NCBI GenBank assembly: GCA_046732855.1
Contig: JBKPNX010000092.1
Span: forward strand, 1 to 54,049
Reading direction: 5' to 3'
Source of the DNA: JBKPNX01 sp046732855
GTDB taxonomy: Bacteria; Pseudomonadota; Alphaproteobacteria; Geminicoccales; Geminicoccaceae
DNA: 54,049 bases
This document shows positions 8,132-15,534 of the stretch, piece after piece (position 1 is the first letter of the stretch; the number at the start of each line of letters is the position of its first letter). Below the pieces are notes generated by a model. It searched no databases and was not told the DNA's origin. It saw only the letters and a list, made by a program, of their open reading frames with translations. A program made the translations under genes and the position numbers.

Positions 8132-9268
8132 TTATAGGTCCATGAATTCAATCCAGTTCGGCATTGCCCCCATCGGGTATCGTTTGAGTGGTCTCAGCGC
8201 GCCGCTTTTCGGGTCGATGGTGTAGGCGGTCATCGCGTTCGAATCGAGACCGACCGCGTAGAGGAACTTCCCGCGTGGGTCGATCGCAAAACCGCGCGGC
8301 GTCTTCTCGGTGTCGAATCGGCCGACCGGCGACAACGTTCCCTTCTCGGGGTCGATGCGAAACCCGGCCAATGTGCTGGTCTCGCGTTCGCTGCCGTACA
8401 GGAACTTGCCGTCCGTCGTGACTTGCAGATCGGCGGCGGCGGCCTCACCCTTGAACTCGGCCGGCAAAGTGTCGACGGATTGCAGTTCGGTCAGCGTGCC
8501 TTTGTCCTTGTCGACCGCATAGGCGCCGATCGCCGCCGTTGTTTCAGTGATCACATACAGGAACTTGCCGCTCGGATGCAGGCGGAGATGGCGCGGCCCG
8601 GCGCCGGCCTTCGTGCTGATCGTCGGCGGTTCGTTCGGCGTCAATGTGCCGTTCATCGCGTCGAACTTCATCTGCATGATCTTGTCGGCGCCCAAGATGG
8701 CGCTGTACGCGTGTTTGTTGGCGCTATCCAGAATGATGCTGTGCGCCTTGGGCTGGTCCTGGACCGTCTGTTTCGGCGGTGACTCGATGCGGCCATCGCT
8801 GCCGATTGCGTTCACGGTCAGGACCGAGTTGGGGTAGGAGGCGCAGAGCAGCCATTTGCCGGTCCGGTCGGTCGTCATATAAGCCATGCTAGCGGCCAGC
8901 GGCGCGTTGGCGATGTGGCTGAGCTTGCCGGTCGCCTTGTGAATGCCGAAACTCGCGACCGTGAACGGCTCGCTGCGCATCGCCGCGTACAGGAAACGGT
9001 GATCCGGGCTCAACGCCAGTGGCATGCTGGTCGGCGACGGCTTGTCGGCCGGGACTTTTACCCTTTCGATGACGTCGAGGTCGCCCGTGGCCCGGTTCAT
9101 TCCCATCACATAAATTTCGGGCCCGCCGGCATTCGAGACGTAGAGAACGGTCTCAGGCTTGGATTGCGCCATCGCTCTGCGAATTCCTGCTCCGGTCGCG
9201 GGCCCGAGAAGCGCTATCCCACCGAGCCCATAACCGATCACCCGCCGCCGCGACAGCCGTCCTTCCAT
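8132..9268 (-). CDS. Exported seven-bladed beta-propeller, lactonase (PgL-like) family
   Basis: The protein has 378 residues. The N-terminus, 'MEGRLSRRRVIGYGLGGIALLG', has a twin-arginine motif followed by a hydrophobic stretch and an AMAQ cleavage-like site, so Tat export is likely. The rest shows repeated propeller blades of the form 'HPSGKFLYVITE', 'TTDGKFLYGSERE' and 'DPRGKFLYAVGLDSN', characteristic of the 6-phosphogluconolactonase-like family PF10282. Many exported members are not true phosphogluconolactonases, so the reaction is open. A GGAGGG ribosome site precedes the ATG at 9268, and the longer upstream frame is rejected. An 18-base palindrome lies about 195 bases above the start and may control it. 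Confidence 0.85.
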   Translation of the reverse strand: MEGRLSRRRVIGYGLGGIALLGPATGAGIRRAMAQSKPETVLYVSNAGGPEIYVMGMNRATGDLDVIERVKVPADKPSPTSMPLALSPDHRFLYAAMRSEPFTVASFGIHKATGKLSHIANAPLAASMAYMTTDRTGKWLLCASYPNSVLTVNAIGSDGRIESPPKQTVQDQPKAHSIILDSANKHAYSAILGADKIMQMKFDAMNGTLTPNEPPTISTKAGAGPRHLRLHPSGKFLYVITETTAAIGAYAVDKDKGTLTELQSVDTLPAEFKGEAAAADLQVTTDGKFLYGSERETSTLAGFRIDPEKGTLSPVGRFDTEKTPRGFAIDPRGKFLYAVGLDSNAMTAYTIDPKSGALRPLKRYPMGAMPNWIEFMDL

Positions 9269-9461
9269 AGTGTTTCCCTCCGCATCTTCGCAGGAGCGTA
9301 GGCGTGTCTGTCCGCGGCGGCACCATAGGGTGCCGATGGTCAGCTCTGCAACTCGTGCGAGGCGTTTCGCGGCCGGACGAAGCGCCCAACGCTGCAGCCA
9401 GTCCGCCATCTTCGGCACGCCCCTCGATCGATCCGCACCGGTCGCCGTGGCTATTTTAGGC

Positions 9462-9479
9462 GTGTGAACTGGTTCACAC
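9462..9479. promoter_or_regulatory. Operator-like 18-base palindrome
   Basis: GTGTGAACTGGTTCACAC consists of two perfect 8-base arms around a 2-base centre. It lies in the divergent region between the lactonase-family gene (start 9268, minus) and leuD (start 9647, plus). It looks like a site for a dimeric repressor of the TetR, LacI or GntR type. No regulator gene is adjacent, so the binding protein is unknown. Confidence 0.45.
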
Positions 9480-9528
9480 TGGATCGCCCTGGCGTTTGAG
9501 ATGCTGCCGCTCCACAGGCGGGGGGGGT

Positions 9529-9610
9529 CGCCATGCAGATGGCTGATGATGATCACATCGATGCTCGCCGGCGTAGCCTCTGGATGTTGCGATAGCAGAG
9601 GGGCATAAAG
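9529..9610 (-). pseudogene. Scrap of an MBL-fold hydrolase gene
   Basis: On the minus strand the sequence translates as 'ATPASIDVIIISHLHGD', which is the strand and first metal-binding loop of a metallo-beta-lactamase fold protein (normally HxHxDH). The match stops right after the Asp, where a run of eight G (9520-9527, plus strand) follows, and nothing like the rest of such a protein is present. It is probably a remnant, although a match this short could be chance. Confidence 0.35.
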
Positions 9611-9646
9611 GAGCGAGACACGAGATCGATCGGGAGCCGACCGTCC

Positions 9647-10270
9647 ATGCAAGCCTTCACCACGCTCACGGCGATCGCCGCGCCGCTGCCGCTGGTCAAC
9701 GTCGACACCGACAAGATCATCCCGGCGCGCCATCTGAAGACGATCGAGCGCAGCGGTCTCGGCGTGGCGCTGTTCGAGACCCTGCGTTACCACGACGACG
9801 GCCGCGAGCGCGCCGACTTCATCCTTAACCGCGAGCCCTATCGCAAAGCGCAGATCCTGATCGGCGGCGAGAATTTCGGCTGCGGCAGCTCGCGCGAGCA
9901 TGCGCCGTGGGCGCTGCTCGACTTCGGCATCCGCTGCGTGATCGCGCCGTCGTTCGCCGACATTTTCTTCAACAACTGCTTCAAGAACGGCGTTCTGCCG
10001 GTGGTCCTGCCGCAGGAGCAGGTCGACATCCTCACGCGCGAGGCAAGCGAGGCCAAGGACCCGACCTTCACCGTCGATCTCGACAGGCAGAAGATCCGCC
10101 GCCCGACCGGCAACGAGGTGTTCACCTTCGAGGTCGATCCGTTCCGCAAGCACTGCCTGCTGCACGGCCTGGATGACGTCGGCCTGACCATGCAGAAGAG
10201 CCGGCAGATCGACGCCTTCGAGGCCGACCAGCGCGCCGCGCAGCCCTGGCTCTATCGCGAGGTAGCGTGA
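9647..10270 (+). CDS. leuD: 3-isopropylmalate dehydratase, small subunit
   Basis: The protein has 207 residues, the normal length for the family. It shows the swivelling-domain signature: VNVDTDKIIPARHL near residue 18 and GGENFGCGSSREHAPWALLDFGIRCVIAPSFADIF (about 73-107). With LeuC (an iron-sulphur aconitase-like large subunit, not in this window) it isomerises 2- to 3-isopropylmalate in leucine synthesis. Its stop overlaps the leuB start by one base (TGATG), indicating coupled translation. The 170 bases upstream contain an MBL-gene scrap and a palindrome. I did not find a leader peptide or attenuator for leucine control. Confidence 0.95.
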   Translation: MQAFTTLTAIAAPLPLVNVDTDKIIPARHLKTIERSGLGVALFETLRYHDDGRERADFILNREPYRKAQILIGGENFGCGSSREHAPWALLDFGIRCVIAPSFADIFFNNCFKNGVLPVVLPQEQVDILTREASEAKDPTFTVDLDRQKIRRPTGNEVFTFEVDPFRKHCLLHGLDDVGLTMQKSRQIDAFEADQRAAQPWLYREVA

Positions 10271-11400
10271 TGGCGATGCTGCGCAACGACCCCGCGCCGC
10301 TCGGCACCGTCCTCCTGCTGCCGGGCGACGGTATCGGCCCCGAGGTCATGGCCGAGGTCCGGCGGATCATGAACTGGTTCGCGAGACGCCAGGGCGTCAG
10401 CTTCCAGACCGACGAGGATCTGGTCGGCGGCGTCAGCATCGACCGCCACGGCACGCCGCTGACCGACGCGGTGATGGCGAAGGCGCTCGACGCCGATGCG
10501 GTGCTGTTCGGCGCGGTCGGCGGCTGCCGCTACGACGATCTGCCGTTCGAGCAGAAGCCCGAGCGCGGCCTGCTGCGTCTGCGGAAAGAACTCGGCCTGT
10601 TCGCCAACCTGCGCCCGGCCAAGGTGTTCGATGCCCTGGTCGACAGCTCGTCGCTCAAGCCGGAGCTGGTGCGCGGGCTCGACATCATGATCCTGCGCGA
10701 GCTGACCGGCGGCATCTACTTCGGCGAGCCGCGCGGCATCGAGACCCTGCCCGACGGTCAGCGCCGCGGCATCAATACTCAGGTGTACACGACCGACGAG
10801 ATCGTGCGCGTTGCCAGGGTCGGCTTCGAGCTCGCCCGCCAGCGGCACGGCCGCGTCTGCTCGGTCGAGAAGGCCAACGTCATGGAATCCGGCGTGCTGT
10901 GGCGCGAGGAGGTGCAGAAGCTGCACGACGCCGAGTATTCTGACGTCGAGCTGTCCCACATGTACGCCGACAACTGCGCGATGCAGCTGGTGCGGCAGCC
11001 CAAGCAGTTCGACATGATCGTCACCGACAATCTGTTCGGCGACCTGCTCTCGGACTGCGCGGCGATGCTGACCGGCTCGCTCGGCATGCTGCCTTCGGCC
11101 TCGCTCGGCGAGGTCGGGTCCGATGGCAGGCGCAAGGCCCTCTACGAGCCGGTGCACGGCTCCGCGCCCGACATCGCCGGCAGAGGCCAGGCGAATCCGA
11201 TCGCGATGCTGCAGAGCTTCTCGATGATGCTGCGCTACTCGTTCGATCAGGGCACGGCCGCTGATCTGCTGGACGAGGCGATCGGCCGGGTGCTCGCGGG
11301 CGGTCTGCGCACCGCCGACATCATGCAGGACGGCATGGCCAGGGTCTCGACCTCGACCATGGGCGAGGCGATCGTGCGCGAGCTGGACAAGGCGGCGTGA
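10270..11400 (+). CDS. leuB: 3-isopropylmalate dehydrogenase
   Basis: The protein has 376 residues. It contains the family's nucleotide and substrate regions: 'LLPGDGIGPEVMAEV' near the start, 'LRLRKELGLFANLRPAKVF' (arginines that bind the malate part), 'DIMILRELTGGIYFGEPRG', 'VEKANVMESGVLWREEV', and the metal-binding 'TDNLFGDLLSDCAAMLTGSLGMLPSASLG'. The ending 'EPVHGSAPDIAGRGQANPIA' holds the NAD-binding loop. It oxidises and decarboxylates 3-isopropylmalate in the cytoplasm. The ATG overlaps the leuD stop by one base; a GTG one codon earlier is possible. The gene closes the leuDB unit. Confidence 0.96.
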   Translation: MAMLRNDPAPLGTVLLLPGDGIGPEVMAEVRRIMNWFARRQGVSFQTDEDLVGGVSIDRHGTPLTDAVMAKALDADAVLFGAVGGCRYDDLPFEQKPERGLLRLRKELGLFANLRPAKVFDALVDSSSLKPELVRGLDIMILRELTGGIYFGEPRGIETLPDGQRRGINTQVYTTDEIVRVARVGFELARQRHGRVCSVEKANVMESGVLWREEVQKLHDAEYSDVELSHMYADNCAMQLVRQPKQFDMIVTDNLFGDLLSDCAAMLTGSLGMLPSASLGEVGSDGRRKALYEPVHGSAPDIAGRGQANPIAMLQSFSMMLRYSFDQGTAADLLDEAIGRVLAGGLRTADIMQDGMARVSTSTMGEAIVRELDKAA

Positions 11401-11588
11401 CCCTGGCCATCGAGATCACTTGTGCCGGGCGCCTGATCCGCCTATGTAAGCCGCAGACCAGTTCCTGACGTTGCTCGTCGCCGTCGCTGCTGCGCTAAGT
11501 CGCGTCGCCCGCCGCCCGCCAAGATGACGTCGGACTGTCTCGCGCTTGGCATGTCGCCCGGCGTGCTCTTCGACATGAGGTTACCTTC

Positions 11589-11798
11589 TTGAATACCGGA
11601 ACAGTGAAGTGGTTCAACGCCGCCAAGGGCTATGGCTTCATCGCGCCTGAGGGTGGCGGAGCCGACGCCTTCGTGCACATCTCGGCGGTCGAGCGTGCCG
11701 GATACGACAGCCTGAGCGAAGGCCAGCGCGTGCAATACGAGCTCGTGCGCGGCACCAACGGCAAGACTTCGGCAGAGAACCTGAAGATCGTCGGCTGA
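11589..11798 (+). CDS. Cold-shock domain protein (CspA family), TTG start
   Basis: The protein has 69 residues and is one complete cold-shock domain. RNP1 is KGYGFI (about 14-19) within 'KWFNAAKGYGFIAPEGGGADAFVH', and RNP2 reads AFVHISAV. It binds single-stranded nucleic acid and acts as an RNA chaperone. There is no ATG; TTG at 11589 gives the standard family start M-N-T-G-T-V-K-W-F-N and has a GAGG ribosome site eight bases before it. A strong terminator follows at 11809-11832. The 188 bases after leuB could hold its promoter and the long 5' leader typical of csp genes, but I could not define either. Confidence 0.93.
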   Translation: MNTGTVKWFNAAKGYGFIAPEGGGADAFVHISAVERAGYDSLSEGQRVQYELVRGTNGKTSAENLKIVG

Positions 11799-11808
11799 CG
11801 ATCGCGAC

Positions 11809-11832
11809 GCCCCCTCGGGCAACCGGGGGGGC
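11809..11832 (+). terminator. Hairpin terminator after the cold-shock gene
   Basis: The sequence forms a 10-base-pair stem (one G-U pair), GCCCCCTCGG with CCGGGGGGGC, closed by a GCAA tetraloop of the stable GNRA type. It begins 10 bases after the stop codon. The T-tract behind it is weak (cTTATg), so it may be an imperfect intrinsic terminator or a 3'-end stabiliser. Confidence 0.7.
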
Positions 11833-11920
11833 TTATGCCAGTCGGCGACCTGCCCGCGACCCGGCTCAGGACAGGCGAGGGGGCCAGCCGCCCGAACGCG
11901 CCTCTCCCGCGAATCCTGCT

Positions 11921-13123
11921 TCAGGTCTTCAAATAGCCGTCGGCGAAGCGGACCGCGTCCAGCCCGACGAAGCGGCGCATGCGCTCGAGCTCGGCCTCGA
12001 GCAGTCGCGCCCTGGCACGGCTGAGACGCTGGCCCGGCTCAAGCCAGAGCCCATGCACCTGGAGTAGGCCAGCACCGCGATCGGCCCGCATGTCGAGCCG
12101 GCCGACCAGGCGATCGCCCTCCAGCAACGGAAAGACGTAAGAGCCGTACTTGCGGCGCGCGGCCGGGACGAATACCTCGATCCGGTAGTCGAACGCGAAC
12201 ACTCGCGCCAGACGCGCACGATCGCGCAGCAGCGGGTCGAACGGGCTGAGCACCCGTAGGCGGGCCGGCGGGTCGGGCAGGGACGCCAGGACCTCTTCGA
12301 TATCCGGTCGCGCCAGCATCCGGCGCGGAGCCGCACCGTTCGCCGACCCGACGGTCACCGGGACCGCGGCGCGGCCCACCTGACTTGCGCACCAAGCCTT
12401 TGCCTCCTCGAGCGTCACCAAGCCAAAGAAGCGCGCGATCTCGCCGGGGGTCGCAACGGCCAGTCGCTCTAGCGCCGCCAGGCAGGCCCAGGCGACCAGA
12501 GCCTCGTGGTCGACCTCGTGCCGCCGCCCCGCCTCCGGGATTACCCGCTCGGCGAGATCGTACACCTTCTGGAAGCCGCGCCGGCGCGCGATCGCGAGGC
12601 GGCCGGTGCGCCATAAGTATTCGAGCGCGGTCTTGCCGAGGTGCCAGTCCCACCAGCCCCCACTCGGTCGCACGCGCGCTTCCGCGAGGTCGCGCGCCAT
12701 AATCGGGCCGTTTTCGCGGATCAGCGCCACGACACGCTCAAGCTCATCCTGGTGCGCGTCGCCGTGCCAGCGGCGAAAGCGCCGCTCGACCGCGTGGCGC
12801 TCGCGCTCGAAGCGCAACTTCCAATAGGGATAGAAGCGCATCGGCAGGATCGCCGCGACGTCGTAGGTCCAGTGCTCGAACAGCCGAGCCTCGACCTCGA
12901 GGGCGCGGCGCAGCAGCTCCGGCCGGTAGGTACGGTCGCGGGCAAACAGGATCATGTGATGCGCACGCTCGACCGTGTTGATGCTGTCGACCTGCAGGAA
13001 GCCGAGTCGCTCGACCAGCTCGACCACGCCATCCGTGGTCAGCCGGATCCGCGCGGGATCGACTAGCCCCAGGAGGTGCAGGATCAGGCGGCGCACCTGA
13101 TCGGTAGCGATTGGGGTGCCCAT
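11921..13123 (-). CDS. YcaQ/AlkX-like DNA glycosylase (winged-helix crosslink repair family)
   Basis: The protein has 400 residues, full length for the family formerly called DUF1006. The N-terminal winged-helix part carries 'LGFLQVDSINTVERAHHMILFARDRTY', with the QxD catalytic motif at 44-46 found in E. coli YcaQ, an enzyme that unhooks alkylated bases and interstrand crosslinks. Further family blocks are 'HWTYDVAAILPMRFYPYW', 'LRVLSPFDPLLRDRARLARVFAFDYRIE' and 'RKYGSYVFPLLEGDRLVGRLDMRAD'. It stands alone, convergent to the cold-shock gene. The function is inferred from the motif and the family. Together with ada further right it gives this region two alkylation-repair activities. Confidence 0.85.
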   Translation of the reverse strand: MGTPIATDQVRRLILHLLGLVDPARIRLTTDGVVELVERLGFLQVDSINTVERAHHMILFARDRTYRPELLRRALEVEARLFEHWTYDVAAILPMRFYPYWKLRFERERHAVERRFRRWHGDAHQDELERVVALIRENGPIMARDLAEARVRPSGGWWDWHLGKTALEYLWRTGRLAIARRRGFQKVYDLAERVIPEAGRRHEVDHEALVAWACLAALERLAVATPGEIARFFGLVTLEEAKAWCASQVGRAAVPVTVGSANGAAPRRMLARPDIEEVLASLPDPPARLRVLSPFDPLLRDRARLARVFAFDYRIEVFVPAARRKYGSYVFPLLEGDRLVGRLDMRADRGAGLLQVHGLWLEPGQRLSRARARLLEAELERMRRFVGLDAVRFADGYLKT

Positions 13124-13742
13124 GCGGCGACCATAGCGCCAGTCGCGGCGCGACGGCCATGATGCGAAGAGGCGGCGTGGTGGTCCGAGCGTTCTACGGG
13201 CCGGCTGCTGTCACGCCATTTGGCGGACGCCCCACGGGCGTGTCCCGGTTACGCACCGCCCTGGTTAGGCGTGGCGATGGTGGGCTTTCGGGGTGCGGGA
13301 AGAGACCGGAACCGCTCTCTGGCGCGGCGTGCGGCTGTCCCTCACTAGATCGGAACCGATGGAGGCGACATGAAGGTTCAACGTGCGAGGCCCGTGAGAA
13401 ACGGGCAGATTCCGGTGCTCTACAGCAAGGACGAGCAGAACCGTCGCCGCGGCTCACATGTCCGACCTGCCAGCCGGCACCAGGGAGCTCGCGCTCCTGG
13501 TCGAGAACATCACGCCACAGATCAAGGAGCCGTTGGTGCAGTGGCTGGTACACAAGAGCCCGGCGGATTCGGTGGCCTGCCCGAGGGGCTACCGGCACAA
13601 GCGAGATCCCGGGGATCCGGTGCATATTCGCGCCGGCTTGGCTCGCGACGCTGGCACCGCTTGTGGTCATCTCCACGGACACCATGTACATGCGGTTGCA
13701 GCCGCCTTGCCGCGCGGCCGTGGCAAACGCATGGGGGCTGGC
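13124..13742. other. Stretch without a clear gene; possible broken reading frame at 13370
   Basis: No intact gene is recognisable in these 620 bases. An ATG at 13370 has a very good ribosome site (GGAGG, four bases ahead) and starts 'MKVQRARPVRNGQIPVLY', but this frame soon becomes low-complexity. A neighbouring frame has a protein-like piece, 'LALLVENITPQIKEPLVQWL', at about 13485-13545. The two may belong to one frameshifted gene of unknown family. This remains a guess. Confidence 0.3.
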
Positions 13743-14759
13743 ATGAGCGATCGCCTGCGCGTCTGCGTGCTGACCGGGGATCCTCGCCTGCCCGATCCGA
13801 CCAAGCGCGGGCACCGCTACAACGCGGAGGACCTCGCCACCGATCGCGCGATGCGCGAGGCGTTCGAGACGCTGCCCGGCTTCGCCTTCGAGTTCCTGAA
13901 CGACCATGCGCAGCTGTTCGAGCGCTTCGCCATCGACCTCCCGGACCTGGTGATCAACTTCTGTGACACCGGGTTCCGCAACCTCGCCACGCAGGAGCTG
14001 CACGTTCCGGCGCTGCTCGAGATGCTGGGCGTGTCGTACAGCGGCGCACCGCCCGCGTGCATGGCGATCTGCTACGACAAGCAGGTCGTGCGGCTGGTCG
14101 CCGGCGCGCTGGACATCCCGGTGCCGCGCGAGATCTGTCTCGAGCCGGACCAGAAGCTGCCCGCGCGCGCCGACCTGTACCCGGCGCTGATCAAGCCGAG
14201 CCAGGGCGACGGCAGCGTCGGCATCACCAAGGACGCGGTGGTGCGCTCCGCGGCGGAGGCGGAGCGCTACGTCGCCTGGCTGCGGCGCGAGCTGCCCGGT
14301 CGCGCGCTGCTCATGCAGGAGTATCTGCCCGGCCCGGAGTATGGCGTCGGGCTGATCGGCAACCCGGGCAGCACGCTCGAGGCGCTGCCGGTGCTCGAGG
14401 TCGACTTCAGCCGGCTACCCGATGGCCTCGCCCCGATCCTGTCGCTCGAGTCACAAACACTGCCGGACTCGCCGTACTGGACCGAGATCCGGTTCCGGCG
14501 CGCTGAAGCCGACGATGCGAAGCTCGCGCGCATGGTCGGCCATGCCAAGCGCCTGTTCGCGCGGCTCGGCTGCCGCGATTACGCCCGGTTCGACTTCCGC
14601 TGCGCCGCCAATGGCGAGCCCAGGCTGCTCGAGGTCAACCCGAACCCGGCCTGGGCGAACGACGGCAAGCTCGCGTTCATGGCCGGCTTCGCCGGCATCG
14701 CGTACCCTGACATGCTGCAGATGATCCTGGGCGCCGCGCGGCGCCGCGTCGGTCTTTGA
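13743..14759 (+). CDS. D-Ala-D-Ala-ligase-like ATP-grasp enzyme, substrate unknown
   Basis: The protein has 338 residues with the three-part ATP-grasp layout. The N-terminal part has 'DLVINFCDTGFRNLATQELHVPALLEMLGVSYSG', like the 'F-N-x-L-H-G...-Q' region of Ddl but with CDTG in place of the usual HG motif. The middle has 'YPALIKPSQGDGSVGI' (ATP lysine and glycine-rich loop). The end has 'YARFDFRCAANGEPRLLEVNPNPAW', with the metal-binding E and N residues. No cell-wall genes are nearby, and the changed N-terminal motif suggests a substrate other than D-alanine. The ATG at 13743 fits a conserved start, and an ATG at 13731 is also possible. The gene converges on vapC, ten bases away. Confidence 0.8.
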   Translation: MSDRLRVCVLTGDPRLPDPTKRGHRYNAEDLATDRAMREAFETLPGFAFEFLNDHAQLFERFAIDLPDLVINFCDTGFRNLATQELHVPALLEMLGVSYSGAPPACMAICYDKQVVRLVAGALDIPVPREICLEPDQKLPARADLYPALIKPSQGDGSVGITKDAVVRSAAEAERYVAWLRRELPGRALLMQEYLPGPEYGVGLIGNPGSTLEALPVLEVDFSRLPDGLAPILSLESQTLPDSPYWTEIRFRRAEADDAKLARMVGHAKRLFARLGCRDYARFDFRCAANGEPRLLEVNPNPAWANDGKLAFMAGFAGIAYPDMLQMILGAARRRVGL

Positions 14760-14769
14760 TCGGCGCCGC

Positions 14770-15219
14770 TCAGCGCAGCAGCTCGGCGACCCGTTCCGGC
14801 AGCTCCTCGCCGCCGAACGGATCGAGGATCGTGACCCGCCCGAAGCGCGCGCCGTCCTGCATGTCTTCGCTCAGCAGGAAGGAGCACCCGGCTTGAGCTG
14901 CGGTTGCGATCAGAAGCCCATCCCAAAAGCTGTGCCTGCCTTGTTCGGCACCCTCAAGCGCCGTCCTGAATGCTGCGGCGTTGGCACCAACCGTTGCGAA
15001 GATAGCCAGCAAGTCTCTGACCTGCGCTGCTGCGTCAGGACGCGGAACAATCCGTTTGCGCGTTGTAGCGTGGAAAAACTCGCCCAGAGCCTGAAGTGTG
15101 AATACACAGTCTCGCCGCGCGGCAAGGACAATGATTTGCAGCGCCCGCGCGTGGCGAAAGCCCGCATGGCCATCGGCGGCATAGATCAGCACGTTAGCGT
15201 CGAGCGAGAATCTCGTCAT
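14770..15219 (-). CDS. PIN-domain toxin, VapC-like ribonuclease
   Basis: The protein has 149 residues. It opens 'MTRFSLDANVLIYAADG', whose Asp7 is the first acidic residue of the PIN active site. A glutamate follows in 'TLQALGEFFHATTRK', and 'SFWDGLLIATAAQAGCSFLLSEDMQDG' supplies the remaining acids. PIN toxins cut RNA, often tRNA or rRNA, when the antitoxin is degraded. The start overlaps the end of the antitoxin gene by 26 bases, the usual antitoxin-toxin order with translational coupling. A longer frame starting further upstream was rejected because it lies inside the antitoxin gene. Confidence 0.85.
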   Translation of the reverse strand: MTRFSLDANVLIYAADGHAGFRHARALQIIVLAARRDCVFTLQALGEFFHATTRKRIVPRPDAAAQVRDLLAIFATVGANAAAFRTALEGAEQGRHSFWDGLLIATAAQAGCSFLLSEDMQDGARFGRVTILDPFGGEELPERVAELLR

Positions 15220-15463
15220 ACAGCTCGTCGCGGTCGAACTTTTCGCCGCCAAGATCCCAGCCCTTTTCGAGACGCTGCCGGGTGCGCTCCAGCGCCGCTT
15301 CCTGCTCGGGCGTGAGTCGACGCTGGCCGGACGGCTGCGCGGGCACGATCCGCGCGACCGGCCGGCCGCGCCGCGTCACGACAATCTCGGCCCCGGCTTC
15401 CACATCCCGCAGGATCCGGGAGAATTGCTGATTGGCTTCCCTCGCCGAGACGGATCTTTGCAC
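15194..15463 (-). CDS. Phd/YefM-family antitoxin, GTG start
   Basis: The protein has 89 residues. The N-terminal part, 'VQRSVSAREANQQFSRILRDVEAGAEIVVTRRGRPVARIVP', is a complete Phd/YefM DNA-binding fold. The charged C-terminal tail (about 50-89) would wrap the toxin. I chose GTG at 15463 because it gives the exact family start and has an AGGAG ribosome site six bases before it; no ATG fits. It precedes and overlaps the PIN-domain toxin. Like its relatives it probably represses its own promoter, which should lie above 15463, just after the CocE-type gene's stop on the same strand. Confidence 0.85.
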   Translation of the reverse strand: MQRSVSAREANQQFSRILRDVEAGAEIVVTRRGRPVARIVPAQPSGQRRLTPEQEAALERTRQRLEKGWDLGGEKFDRDELYDEILARR

Positions 15464-15534
15464 GACGCGCTCCTGAGCGAGTGTTACATGATGAGGACAC
15501 GCCTCGCCGGCAAGCAAGGCGTAAAAATCTGTCG

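Noticed and set aside
7786..8145. 119-residue plus-strand frame
   Set aside because: It overlaps other equally weak frames, lacks motifs and runs into the end of the lactonase-family gene.
9269..10165. Upstream extension of the lactonase-family frame
   Set aside because: It runs antisense through leuD, while a Tat signal peptide and ribosome site mark the true start at 9268.
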